From positions 1 to 12,847 of the forward strand of contig JAYGEA010000331.1 of assembly GCA_046582635.1 (NCBI GenBank): a DNA stretch of 12,847 bases. Direction: 5' to 3'. Positions 1 to 6,756 of the stretch are shown here, piece after piece. A program made the position numbers and the translations under genes. Numbering within the stretch: position 1 is the first letter of the stretch; each line of letters opens with the position of its first letter. This DNA is from GCA-2731375 sp046582635 (GTDB taxonomy: Bacteria > Pseudomonadota > Alphaproteobacteria > GCA-2731375). The notes beneath the pieces were generated by a model. That model saw only the letters and a program-made list of their open reading frames with translations. It was not told the DNA's origin and did not search any database.

Positions 1-160
1 CGTATTCCGGTCCGAAACAAGCCGCTCCAAACGGACCCGGTCACCAGGACAAACCCAAATCAAAATGTTTGTTTTCATCCCTCAAGAATCGCATACTTCA
101 ATCCATCAGGGAATCATTTAAACGTGACCGAACACTAGCGGGACACGAGCCGGACACGAA
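1..160. other. Leading non-coding stretch before the MCE gene
   Basis: No recognisable gene end is seen here. The three + strand frames read through short, low-complexity peptides with no family resemblance. In many alphaproteobacteria a permease (MlaE) and an ATPase (MlaF) come just before the MCE gene, but neither C-terminus is recognisable in these bases. A weak sigma70-like pair, TTGTTT (69-74) and CATACT (92-97) with 17 bases between, could be a promoter for the downstream pair. The match is poor and is only suggestive. Confidence 0.4.
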
Positions 161-1147
161 ATGGAAACCAGAGCCAACCATGTGCTGATCGGATCGTTCG
201 TCCTGATCGTCGTGATCGGCTTGTTCGGCTTCGTGCTTTGGCTGGCCAAGATCGAGATCGATCAGCAGTTCGACCATTACCGCGTGGTCTTTGACGAGGC
301 GGTCTCGGGCCTCTCCATCGGCGGCGATGTCCGCTACAACGGCATCCCCGTGGGCACGGTGACGGTGATCAAGATCGACCGCAACGATCCGGGCCGGGTT
401 CAGGTGATGTTGGAAGTGACCCGCGACACCCCGGTCAAGGCGGACACGGTGGCCAAATTGGAGCTGCAGGGCATCACCGGCGTCGCCTTCGTGCAATTGA
501 GCGGCGGCACCGCCGCCGCCGGCCTGGCAAAGCCCGGACCGGGGGGCGGGCCGCCCGTGCTGCGTTCGGAACGTTCCGCCATCCAGGCTTTTTTCGCCGG
601 CGCGCCGCAATTGATCAATCACGCCATTATCCTGGTTGACGCCCTGACCAAGTTGGTGAACGAGGACAACCGCGCCGCCATTGGCCATATTCTGGCCAAT
701 GTGGACGACCTGAGCACCCGGCTGGCCCGACGCGGCCCGGAACTGGAACAGATGCTGGCCGATCTGCAGCAAATCGCGGCCCGCTCCAACGAGCTGATGG
801 GCCGGCTCAACAGCCTGATCGACAGCGCGGACGCGACCCTGTCCGTGGCGCGGGGCACCTTGAGCACGGCGGATGATCTGATGGAGGGTGATGCCCGCGA
901 GACCTTGGCGGAATTGCGGGCGGCATCGCGGCGGTTTTCGGCCTTTGGCGAGGATCTGCAGGCGCTGGTGGCGGAAAACCGCGAGGGGCTGTCGGCCTTC
1001 ACCACGGACGGCCTGCTGGAATTGACCCGGTTCCTGGAAGAAGCGCGGGTGCTGATCGCCTCCGCCTCGCGCCTGGTGGAGGATCTGCAAAGCAACCCGG
1101 CCCACTTCCTTTTTGGCGATCAACAGGGAGGGTTCGAGACCGAATGA
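161..1147 (+). CDS. MlaD/MCE family protein of an ABC lipid-transport system
   Basis: This is an MCE-domain protein of about 328 residues, the substrate-binding part of Mla-type transporters that move phospholipids or other hydrophobic molecules between inner and outer membrane. Residues 8-29 form one N-terminal membrane anchor. The single MCE domain covers about 39-117 and shows the family pattern GLSIGGDVRYNGIPVG at 50-65. The rest is a long, mostly helical region (about 150-310) with leucine/alanine-rich heptad-like stretches, as expected for MCE proteins that form a helical tube or span the periplasm. A short GP-rich linker (about 115-135) joins the two parts. The stop overlaps the start of the next gene by 4 bases (ATGA), so the two are translationally coupled. 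The ribosome site before ATG 161 is weak. The family call is firm; the transported lipid is unknown. Confidence 0.92.
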   Translation: METRANHVLIGSFVLIVVIGLFGFVLWLAKIEIDQQFDHYRVVFDEAVSGLSIGGDVRYNGIPVGTVTVIKIDRNDPGRVQVMLEVTRDTPVKADTVAKLELQGITGVAFVQLSGGTAAAGLAKPGPGGGPPVLRSERSAIQAFFAGAPQLINHAIILVDALTKLVNEDNRAAIGHILANVDDLSTRLARRGPELEQMLADLQQIAARSNELMGRLNSLIDSADATLSVARGTLSTADDLMEGDARETLAELRAASRRFSAFGEDLQALVAENREGLSAFTTDGLLELTRFLEEARVLIASASRLVEDLQSNPAHFLFGDQQGGFETE

Positions 1148-1815
1148 TGGCAAGCAAAAAAATTCGACGGCACAAAATTCGACGGCACGAAATTCGATGG
1201 AAGAGTCTGGCGGCTCTGGGCCTGGGCCTGCTCGCCTTTGGACTTTCGGGTTGCGAGGGCCTAATACCGACCTTGGCCGGACCGCCGCCCAACCTCTATA
1301 CCCTGACGCCCAAGAACACCTTTGCCGACCGCCTGCCCAGCGTGCCGTGGCAATTGGTGGTGGAAGAACCCCTGGCGTCCGGCGGCCTGAACGTGGACCG
1401 GATCGCGCTGCGCGCCACGGCCACGGAATTGAAATACTTTGCCCGCGCCCGCTGGACCGAACGGGCCCCGCGCATGGTGCAGACCCTGTTGGTGGAGAGT
1501 TTTGAAAACAGCGGCGCCATCATCGCGGTCGGGCGCAAGGCCATCGGCCTGCGCTCCGACTATAATCTGATCACCGAATTGCGGGAATTTCAGGCGGAAT
1601 ATTATACCCTTGACGGCGTCCCCACCATTCGCGTGCGCCTGAATGCCAAGCTGGTCAAACAGCCCCGCCGCGCCATCGTCGCCTCCCGCACCTTCGAGGC
1701 CGCGGTCAAGTCGGAAGGCAAGGATATCCGGTTGATCATCGGCGCCTTCGACCAGGCCCTGGGCAAAGTCCTGCGCCACACCGTTGAATGGACGGTCAAG
1801 AGGCCCGGCGGCTAG
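1144..1815 (+). CDS. ABC-type transport auxiliary lipoprotein (PqiC/ABC_trans_aux family)
   Basis: This is a 223-residue predicted lipoprotein partner of the MCE protein. The N-terminus has a strongly basic region (1-20), a hydrophobic stretch (21-33) and a lipobox LSGC at 34-37, so Cys37 should be the lipidated first mature residue. The mature part begins with a proline-rich segment and a PNLYTLTP stretch (about 49-56), typical of the ABC-transport auxiliary component family (PF03886), whose members sit on the outer membrane side of MCE transporters. It starts with ATG ATG. The first ATG overlaps the MCE stop, and the second gives a product one residue shorter. The basic region is oddly long because of an in-frame 15-bp tandem repeat (KIRRH units). 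The stop TAG (1813-1815) lies inside the first bases of a folded intergenic repeat. Family assignment rests on context, lipobox and motif. Confidence 0.85.
   Translation: MMASKKIRRHKIRRHEIRWKSLAALGLGLLAFGLSGCEGLIPTLAGPPPNLYTLTPKNTFADRLPSVPWQLVVEEPLASGGLNVDRIALRATATELKYFARARWTERAPRMVQTLLVESFENSGAIIAVGRKAIGLRSDYNLITELREFQAEYYTLDGVPTIRVRLNAKLVKQPRRAIVASRTFEAAVKSEGKDIRLIIGAFDQALGKVLRHTVEWTVKRPGG
1160..1200 (+). repeat. 15-bp in-frame tandem repeat in the signal peptide of the lipoprotein
   Basis: Units at 1160-1174 and 1175-1189 differ only at the last base, and a partial third copy runs from 1190 to about 1200. The period is exactly five codons, giving KIRRH-KIRRH-EIRWK. The repeat lengthens the positively charged n-region of the lipoprotein signal peptide without breaking the frame. 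Confidence 0.9.
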
Positions 1816-1915
1816 AGCATTTCCGAATTGGAAATGCTCCGAACCTTAAAGATAGAGAAATTTTCTAATCACTTAGAATCGCTTTGCGATTCACATTGGA
1901 TCGGTATTGCTCTAG
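1812..1915. repeat. 104-bp folded intergenic repeat element with terminal inverted repeats
   Basis: The ends are CTAGAGCA (1812-1819) and its exact complement TGCTCTAG (1908-1915). The match extends to 13 of 15 bases. Inside are two perfect hairpins: a 10-bp stem 1815-1824/1830-1839 with a 5-base loop, and a 7-bp stem 1876-1882/1886-1892 with a 3-base loop. The AT content is clearly higher than in the neighbouring genes. This layout resembles small non-autonomous, palindromic repeats dispersed in alphaproteobacterial genomes. Only one copy is in the window, so dispersal is inferred. It supplies the stop codon of the lipoprotein gene on one side and the last codons and stop of COQ9 on the other. 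Confidence 0.75.
1815..1839. terminator. Possible terminator hairpin after the lipoprotein gene
   Basis: A perfect 10-bp stem with a GAATT loop lies right at the stop codon of the + strand operon. It has no T-run afterwards, so it would be a weak intrinsic terminator or a 3'-end stabilising hairpin. It is part of the larger folded repeat. Confidence 0.35.
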
Positions 1916-2543
1916 CGCCGTATCGCAGGCGTGTGAGTGCTGGCAGCGGCGAGGGCAGACACTTGATGACCTTTTCCGCCTGCCGCCGGGCCTTGCCGAT
2001 GCGGGCGGTGCTGGCCAGGCGCCGTTCCATGAACGCCCAGGTTTCGGCGCAGTCCTCGGATTGATCATCCAGCCAGCGCAGCAAGGTGGCGCTGTACACC
2101 GCCGCCAGAATGGCCCGTTTGGTATAGAAATTGAAATCCGTGCTGCCGTCGCCGGCGGCCCGCCAGATGGCATCGACCGTGCGGTAAATGCCGCCTATGG
2201 CACTGGGTGCCTTGCCCGGCAGCAGATGCAGGGCCAGGGCACGGCGGATGGCTTCCCTGTGGGGCGCCAGGGCTTCCAGGCGCAGGCGCAGGATATTTCC
2301 CACCCGCTGGCGCACCGGGCCCTGGTCCAGGCCACGGGCCTTGGCCCCGGCCGCCATCTCCCGGTCCGCCTCGGCCATGAAAAAGGCCAGAACCTCTTTC
2401 ACTCCGCCGGGAAAGGCCTCCCGTGCCACGTGCCTCTCAAACCCCAGGGTTTCCGCCGCCCGGTCCAAGGCCAACCCGGACCAGCCGTCAAACGGCGCCG
2501 CGCGCAGGACTTCCTGTAATAAAGCTTGCCGGGTTTCGCTCAA
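1869..2543 (-). CDS. COQ9 family ubiquinone biosynthesis protein
   Basis: This is a 224-residue COQ9-family protein. In mitochondria COQ9 is a lipid-binding helper that presents ubiquinone precursors to the hydroxylase COQ7; the bacterial members are presumed to act similarly. The N-terminal half (about 5-60) looks like a TetR-like helical bundle. The C-terminal half carries the family signature DFNFYTKRAILAAVYSATL (136-154) followed by LRWLDD (155-160). The start is TTG at 2543, supported by a GAGGAGG ribosome site (2551-2557) eight bases upstream. This TTG overlaps the deformylase TGA stop, so the pair is coupled. The last 14 or so residues (after about 210) are encoded by the folded repeat at 1812-1915 and probably do not belong to the ancestral protein. 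Confidence 0.9.
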   Translation of the reverse strand: MSETRQALLQEVLRAAPFDGWSGLALDRAAETLGFERHVAREAFPGGVKEVLAFFMAEADREMAAGAKARGLDQGPVRQRVGNILRLRLEALAPHREAIRRALALHLLPGKAPSAIGGIYRTVDAIWRAAGDGSTDFNFYTKRAILAAVYSATLLRWLDDQSEDCAETWAFMERRLASTARIGKARRQAEKVIKCLPSPLPALTRLRYGARAIPIQCESQSDSK

Positions 2544-3133
2544 GTTTCCGCCTCCTCTTGTTCCGTGGGCTCTGATTGTTCATCTTGTTCGGCGGCCCTT
2601 TGCTCGGCGATGACATGGCGCATTTCGCTGTCGAAAATCAGCTTGGTCATGTCGGTCATGCGTTGCGGGTAGAGAATGCCCTCGAGGTGGTCGCATTCGT
2701 GCTGCACCACGCGGGCATGGAAACCTTCGACGGTGCGGTCGATGGCCTGGCCCGATAGATCCATGCCGCGATAGCGCAGGTGCAGATACCGGGGCACCTT
2801 GCCGCGCAGGCGGGGGAGGGAAAGGCAGCCTTCCCAGTCCTCGGCCATCTCCTCGCCCAGGGGTTCCAGGACGGGGTTGATCAGGATGGTCAGTTGCCGC
2901 TCTTCGTCTTCCCGGGGATCTGCAGATTCCTGGATCGTGGGCGGGCGAAAGATCACCATGCGAAGCGGCACGTGCACTTGTGGCGCGGCCAGCCCGACAC
3001 CTGGCGCATCCACCATGGTTTGCAGCATGTCGTCCGCCAGGGCATGGATTTCGGGCGCCGTCGGGTCCGCGATCTCTTCGGCCCGGCGGCGCAAAATAGG
3101 ATGGCCCATGCGGGCAATTTTCAAAATAGCCAT
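2540..3133 (-). CDS. def: Peptide deformylase
   Basis: This metalloenzyme removes the formyl group from the N-terminal methionine of new proteins at the ribosome. All three family motifs are intact: GVGLAAPQ (45-52), EGCLSLP (101-107, metal ligand Cys103) and HECDH (145-149, two metal-binding His and the catalytic Glu). The length is 197 residues. The start is placed at ATG 3133 (MAILKIARMGHP), which matches the usual N-terminus. An in-frame GTG at 3169 would add 12 residues but lies inside a tandem repeat. The C-terminal tail from about 180 is very acidic and longer than the core needs. An insertion around 65-82, rich in acidic residues, lies between the first two motifs. The stop overlaps the COQ9 start. 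Bacteria often carry several deformylases, so whether this is the main one cannot be told. Confidence 0.95.
   Translation of the reverse strand: MAILKIARMGHPILRRRAEEIADPTAPEIHALADDMLQTMVDAPGVGLAAPQVHVPLRMVIFRPPTIQESADPREDEERQLTILINPVLEPLGEEMAEDWEGCLSLPRLRGKVPRYLHLRYRGMDLSGQAIDRTVEGFHARVVQHECDHLEGILYPQRMTDMTKLIFDSEMRHVIAEQRAAEQDEQSEPTEQEEAET
2551..2557 (-). promoter_or_regulatory. Ribosome binding site fixing the TTG start of COQ9
   Basis: The minus strand reads GAGGAGG, inside the last codons of the deformylase gene, with about seven bases before the TTG at 2543. No ATG or GTG with similar support lies nearby, so this site decides the unusual start. Confidence 0.7.
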
Positions 3134-3151
3134 GGCTGCAATATGGCCCCC

Positions 3152-3250
3152 CCGCGCCCTTGGCGCCACACCAATTACCGCGCCCTTGGCGCCATATTCA
3201 GTTAACGCGCCCTTGGCGCCGTATTCAATTACCGCGCCTTTGGCGCTAGG
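3152..3250. repeat. Tandem repeat of about 27 bp between sugar dehydrogenase and deformylase genes
   Basis: Units lie at 3152-3177, 3178-3204 and 3205-3231, with a partial fourth at 3232-3250. Each contains the palindromic core GCGCCCTTGGCGCC followed by an AT-rich spacer ending in TTA. The fourth unit is the true 3' end of the dehydrogenase gene (codons for APKAR), and TTA 3229-3231 is its stop. The array therefore looks like repeated duplication of the gene's last codons, stop and a few following bases. Each core can form a small GC-rich hairpin in the transcript. Confidence 0.85.
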
Positions 3251-4386
3251 CGCAAAATTCGGCCATCGACGGAATCCGTCAGCAGATAGAGGTAGCCATC
3301 CGGTCCCTGGCGCACATCGCGAATACGTTCGCCCAAGCCTTCCAGAAGGCGCTCTTCCCGAATGACCTTTTCGCCGTCCAGGACCAGGCGCACCAGCAGC
3401 CGGAATTTCAAGGCGCCGACAAACAAATTACCCCGCCATTTCGGGAACTTATCGCCCGTGTAGAAAGCCATGCCCGAAGGTGCGATGGAGGGGTCCCAAT
3501 AATACAGCGGTTGCTCCATTCCCGGCCCGTGGGTACCGACGCCAATTTCGCCGCCCGTGTAATGGCGCCCATAAGCGATCACTGGCCAGCCATAATTCCG
3601 GCCCGCCAGAGGAACATTGATCTCGTCGCCGCCCTTGGCGCCGTGCTCGTGTATCCACAGCTTGCCGGTGGTTGGGTGCCGCGCCGCGCCCTGGGGGTTG
3701 CGGTGGCCATAAGACCAGACCTCCGGTCGGTAACCGCGCCGGCCCACGAAAGGATTATCGGGCGGGATGGAGCCGTCCGAATTAATGCGCACCACATTGC
3801 CCCGGTTGATGGCAAAATCCTGCGCCCGGTGCCGCTGGCCCCGTTCGCCCACGGTAATAAACAGCCGGCCATCCGGGCCAAACACCAGGCGGGAGCCGAA
3901 ATGCCGGCCGCCGCTGCTTTTCGGTGTTTGCCTGAAAATGACCCGTGTGTTGACCAACCTGTTGCCGGCTGCGTCCAGGCGGGCCCGCGCCACCGCCGTG
4001 CCGGCCCTGCCGGGGCCCGGTTCAGCGTAAGAAAAATAGATCAGCTTATTGGCATGGAAATTTGGATCCAGGGCCACGTCCAGCATGCCGCCCTGGCCAT
4101 GGGCATAGACCTCCGGCATGCCGGTCAGACGCGGCGATAGCTGCCCATTCGCAGCCACGATACGAATACCGCCCGCGCGCTCGGTCACGAGCATGCCGCC
4201 GCCAGGCAGAAAGGCCAGTCCCCAGGGCGAACGCAAGCCTTTCGCGATGGTCACTGTCTGCAATTCATAATGTTCGCTGTCAAAGCTTTCGGCGCCGGCG
4301 GAGGCGGCGAACAGGAGTACCGCCAGAGCCGTCGAGAGTATCTTCACGGCGAGATGCTCGGCCATGACTTGACCCATGATTGCCAT
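3229..4386 (-). CDS. PQQ-dependent sugar (aldose) dehydrogenase family protein, exported
   Basis: This is a beta-propeller dehydrogenase of the soluble glucose/aldose sugar dehydrogenase family (GSDH, PF07995), about 385 residues. It would oxidise sugars in the periplasm with a PQQ cofactor. A signal peptide ends near ASAGA (28-32). Family hallmarks are LRSPWGLAFLP (51-61), GRHFGSRL (160-167, with the catalytic-base His162), YGHRNPQG (226-233, with the conserved Arg) and EHGAKGGDE (247-255). Start choice is uncertain: ATG 4386, ATG 4377 or ATG 4365 all precede the same signal peptide, and none has a strong ribosome site. ATG 4365 gives the more usual signal peptide length. The gene starts 12 bases after the methyltransferase stop, so the two are likely co-transcribed. 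The real sugar substrate is not known, and no PQQ synthesis genes are in view. Confidence 0.9.
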   Translation of the reverse strand: MAIMGQVMAEHLAVKILSTALAVLLFAASAGAESFDSEHYELQTVTIAKGLRSPWGLAFLPGGGMLVTERAGGIRIVAANGQLSPRLTGMPEVYAHGQGGMLDVALDPNFHANKLIYFSYAEPGPGRAGTAVARARLDAAGNRLVNTRVIFRQTPKSSGGRHFGSRLVFGPDGRLFITVGERGQRHRAQDFAINRGNVVRINSDGSIPPDNPFVGRRGYRPEVWSYGHRNPQGAARHPTTGKLWIHEHGAKGGDEINVPLAGRNYGWPVIAYGRHYTGGEIGVGTHGPGMEQPLYYWDPSIAPSGMAFYTGDKFPKWRGNLFVGALKFRLLVRLVLDGEKVIREERLLEGLGERIRDVRQGPDGYLYLLTDSVDGRILRLAPKAR

Positions 4387-4398
4387 TACGACCGGCTG

Positions 4399-5248
4399 CT
4401 AGGCCGGAACAGCCCCTGATCCGATGATGAATTCCATCTCGACCTCGAAGCCCGACGCGGTCTTGAATTTTTCAAGTCCGTCCCTGACCTCCGCCCAGGC
4501 GGCCGCCTTCCCGGCCTCGCTCAAATCCGCGATAACCGCACGGTAGGCGCCGGCGGCCTGCTGCATGAAGGCGAGGGCATCGTCGACGGACGCCACCTGA
4601 AAGGGCGCCCGCACGGTTGCCAATTCGATGTCGGCAAAGCCGCTTTCGCGTAAAAGAGCTTCCAGCACGCCGGGGCCGCCCAGGGCGAATATTCCAGGTT
4701 GCCCTGGACGTGGCGGCGGCGCGCCGGCATGGCGCAGCAGAATTTTTCTTCGGCTCGGCCTGGTAAGGGTTCCGGTCGGGTGTCGAGAAGACCAGGGCGG
4801 CGAACCGCCCACCCGGCTTCAGCACGCCGTGCAGGACCGCCAACGCCGTCTTGGGTGCAGCGAACAACATCAATCCCAAGCGGCTGTAGGCGGCGTCAAA
4901 TTGCCCCCCTTCGCCGCTCAAGTCCTCCGCCGCGCTGCGCCGTGTTTCGATATTGCTCAGGCCGGCCCGATCGGCATTTTCGCGGGTGTGTCTCAATATC
5001 TTGTCGGAGATATCGCACGCCACCACGCTGCCGCCTTCGCCGACCCGCCTGGCCGCCATAAGGGTCTGGCTGCCGGCGCCACAGGCAAGGTCCAAAACCC
5101 GCATGCCGGCGGTCATGTTGACATGATCGAACAAGGTCCCTGTCGCATCCACCAAATTCCTGGTGAATTCACTTTCCCATTTGGCCCAGCCTGGCGCGGC
5201 GGATTCCCACGTGGCGCGAAGCTCGTTTGTGGAAACATTATTCGACAT
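4399..5248 (-). pseudogene. Class I SAM-dependent methyltransferase, interrupted by one frameshift
   Basis: The 5' part (from ATG 5248) encodes residues 1 to about 168 of a UbiE-like methyltransferase. Motif I is VLDLACGAGSQT (51-62), an acidic ribose-binding segment is at about 77-81 (ACDIS), and the motif near LKPGGRFAALVFS (143-155) is present. The frame then breaks at a run of five A on the coding strand (4743-4747 on +). Dropping one A restores the family-typical continuation KKILLRHAGAPPPRPGQPG and LGGPGVLEALL, ending at 4399 after a total of about 282 residues. The 850-base span is one base longer than a multiple of three, so a single insertion explains everything. It could be a real recent pseudogene, a sequencing error in a homopolymer, or less likely slippage-rescued. 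The start at 5248 follows a GGGAGG site. The substrate is unknown. Confidence 0.85.
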
Positions 5249-5254
5249 CTCCAA

Positions 5255-5260
5255 CCTCCC
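5255..5260 (-). promoter_or_regulatory. Ribosome binding site of the methyltransferase gene
   Basis: GGGAGG on the minus strand lies six bases before ATG 5248. It favours this start over the in-frame ATG at 5269, which would place the site inside the coding region. Confidence 0.65.
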
Positions 5261-5409
5261 GGTGCCCATATGTCCATGCCAAGGCTAACAGGTGCAGCCT
5301 GCGACGGCATAAAAAAATTGTCCACCGGGCCGAATTTTGAATGCATCTGCTTGACCTCGCCCCGGCGGTATGATTCTTAATGAGGCGAAATTCAAACCCC
5401 GAGGACTTC

Positions 5410-5922
5410 ATGATTTATCCAGCGAACCGACCAGCGAATCGAATTGCCGTGACCCTGATCGCCCTAACCCTGGTGTTCGCCATGCAGCCCGCCCAGGCCG
5501 GACAAGGTACCCGCGACAAGATCCGCCAACTGATCGAACTGAACGGCGCGGCGGCGGTGGCCGACGCGGTGATAGATCAACAACGCCCCGTGGTGCGGCA
5601 AAGCTTCCTGGCCGGTCATCCAAGCGCCAACAACAAAATGGCCGATGCCTATGTGGATGCCTTCGCCGCCGAATTGACGGCCCGGCGCGGCGAGTTTCTG
5701 GACTTGATCGTCGATGTCTATGCCAAGACCTACACCGCCGAAGAGGTTGATGCGCTGTTGACTTTCCACACCTCGGCCCTGGGCCGGAAAGTCCGCGCCG
5801 CCTCGGCCGGTATACTGGCGGCCAGCCGACAGGCAGGCACGGCGTGGGGCACCAAATACGGCGCCGCGATTGCCGCCGCCGCCATGGCCAAGCTGAAAGC
5901 CATGGGCCACAACGTCAAATAG
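5410..5922 (+). CDS. Exported DUF2059 domain-containing protein
   Basis: This is a small secreted protein, 170 residues from ATG 5410. That start has a GAGGA ribosome site (5401-5405) just upstream and gives a clean signal peptide: basic start, hydrophobic 12-24, cleavage after AQA (28-30). An upstream ATG at 5380 is less likely. The mature part is helical. The central TYTAEEVDALLTFHTSALGRK stretch (about 107-127) matches the DUF2059 pattern, in which a helix pair is followed by a Y(x)3F-like helix and a conserved G-R/K. The biochemical role of DUF2059 is unknown. The gene stands alone, divergent from the methyltransferase and convergent with the GNAT gene. Confidence 0.8.
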   Translation: MIYPANRPANRIAVTLIALTLVFAMQPAQAGQGTRDKIRQLIELNGAAAVADAVIDQQRPVVRQSFLAGHPSANNKMADAYVDAFAAELTARRGEFLDLIVDVYAKTYTAEEVDALLTFHTSALGRKVRAASAGILAASRQAGTAWGTKYGAAIAAAAMAKLKAMGHNVK

Positions 5923-5961
5923 CGATCAATGAGCGGTCGGGCAACAGCCCTAGGTCTGCAA

Positions 5962-5983
5962 GGGATTTTCCGGGGATTTTCCG
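5962..5983. repeat. 11-bp tandem duplication in an intergenic gap
   Basis: GGGATTTTCCG occurs twice back to back (5962-5972 and 5973-5983) in the 122-base gap between the convergent DUF2059 and GNAT genes. The rest of the gap shows no convincing terminator. Confidence 0.8.
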
Positions 5984-6044
5984 GCTCCGGCAAGGTGCCC
6001 TGCTCGGCTCCGGCCATGATATCACCGTATTTTGGTATAACGTG

Positions 6045-6560
6045 CTACGTCCGCCACCGCCGGGCACGCTTCAGGCGCACCCATCCGACGTCGCGGCCGC
6101 ATAGGGGACGGCGAAAGGTTCCAACTGTCCGAAATCCGTGGCGGTGATACCAGTTTAGGGAACGCCGGCCAGCCGCCAGGCATTGCAGGGTCATCGTGCC
6201 GGCAATGATTGCTTGCGCTGCGTCCAAGAGTGCGCCGCCAATTCCATTGCCTTGCAGATCGGGTTCCACGAACAAATACCACACGTGTCGTTGCGCAATA
6301 TGGATGTCCGCAAATCCAGCGACGAAATCTGGCAACTCCGCGACCAATCGATAGCGGTTTTCGGTGGGCAATGGCGCGCCATCGTCGAACATGTCCAGGG
6401 CGTGGGGCAGTTGATCAGGGACCTCGGAGGCCATCCAGGCGGTGGCCACGATCTGGCCGCAACGAATGTCGTCTTCCGGCTTTGCGGACCGGATTGTGAG
6501 TTTGCTGTTTAGAGAGCCTGACATTCGTGGTGGCGACGGGTGTCGATATCCTCTGCCCAT
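6045..6560 (-). CDS. GNAT family N-acetyltransferase
   Basis: This acetyl-CoA-dependent acyltransferase is 171 residues from ATG 6560. The fold is recognised from LTIRSAKPEDD (21-31, strand 1), WYLFVEPDLQGNGIGGALL (94-112), which carries the acetyl-CoA loop Q-G-N-G-I-G at 103-108, and the closing WYHRHGFRTVG (137-147). The start is uncertain. ATG 6560 has a GAGG site five bases upstream, while ATG 6524 begins nearer the conserved core and has no clear site. The reading frame stays open to 6941, but that extension overlaps a better membrane-protein gene and shows no family likeness. ATG 6560 lies in one arm of a 10-bp inverted repeat. The substrate is unknown. Confidence 0.85.
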   Translation of the reverse strand: MGRGYRHPSPPRMSGSLNSKLTIRSAKPEDDIRCGQIVATAWMASEVPDQLPHALDMFDDGAPLPTENRYRLVAELPDFVAGFADIHIAQRHVWYLFVEPDLQGNGIGGALLDAAQAIIAGTMTLQCLAAGRRSLNWYHRHGFRTVGTFRRPLCGRDVGWVRLKRARRWRT

Positions 6561-6612
6561 GGAAACCTCGTAGCGTGAGCCGGGGACCATAACACTCTTG
6601 CCTTCCATGGGC
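6555..6612 (-). repeat. 10-bp inverted repeat around the GNAT start codon
   Basis: GCCCATGGAA (6555-6564) is the exact complement of TTCCATGGGC (6603-6612), with 38 bases between. In the transcript of the minus strand gene the arms could pair and hide the ATG at 6560 and part of its surroundings. Each arm also holds an in-frame ATG. Confidence 0.5.
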
Positions 6613-6756
6613 ACAATTGCCTGCAACAGCAAATAGAGGGGGCAGACGAATTGATTATCACCAGGCGAATTTGTTAGTCTCTTGGAATATTGCAGTCGCC
6701 AGCGAGAATGCCGTGCCCCAACGCCATGAAGCGAATATCTTAACAGGCCATCTTTT

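Noticed and set aside
98..1153. Long open frame (351 codons) opposite the MCE gene
   Set aside because: It lies antisense to a well-recognised protein, its product is rich in Gln/His/Arg as expected of a GC-rich shadow frame, and no family pattern is seen.
3134..3169. GTG start adding 12 residues to peptide deformylase
   Set aside because: The extra residues come from the tandem repeat, and the usual deformylase N-terminus starts at ATG 3133.
3628..3642. Another copy of the CGCCCTTGGCGCC core inside the sugar dehydrogenase gene
   Set aside because: It encodes the conserved HGAKGG active-site segment of the family, so the match to the tandem repeat core is most likely coincidence of GC-rich codons.
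5351..5379. TTGACC with a downstream TTCTTA as promoter for the DUF2059 gene
   Set aside because: The -10 match is poor, and the better-looking TATGAT is only 12 bases from the -35, too close for a normal promoter.
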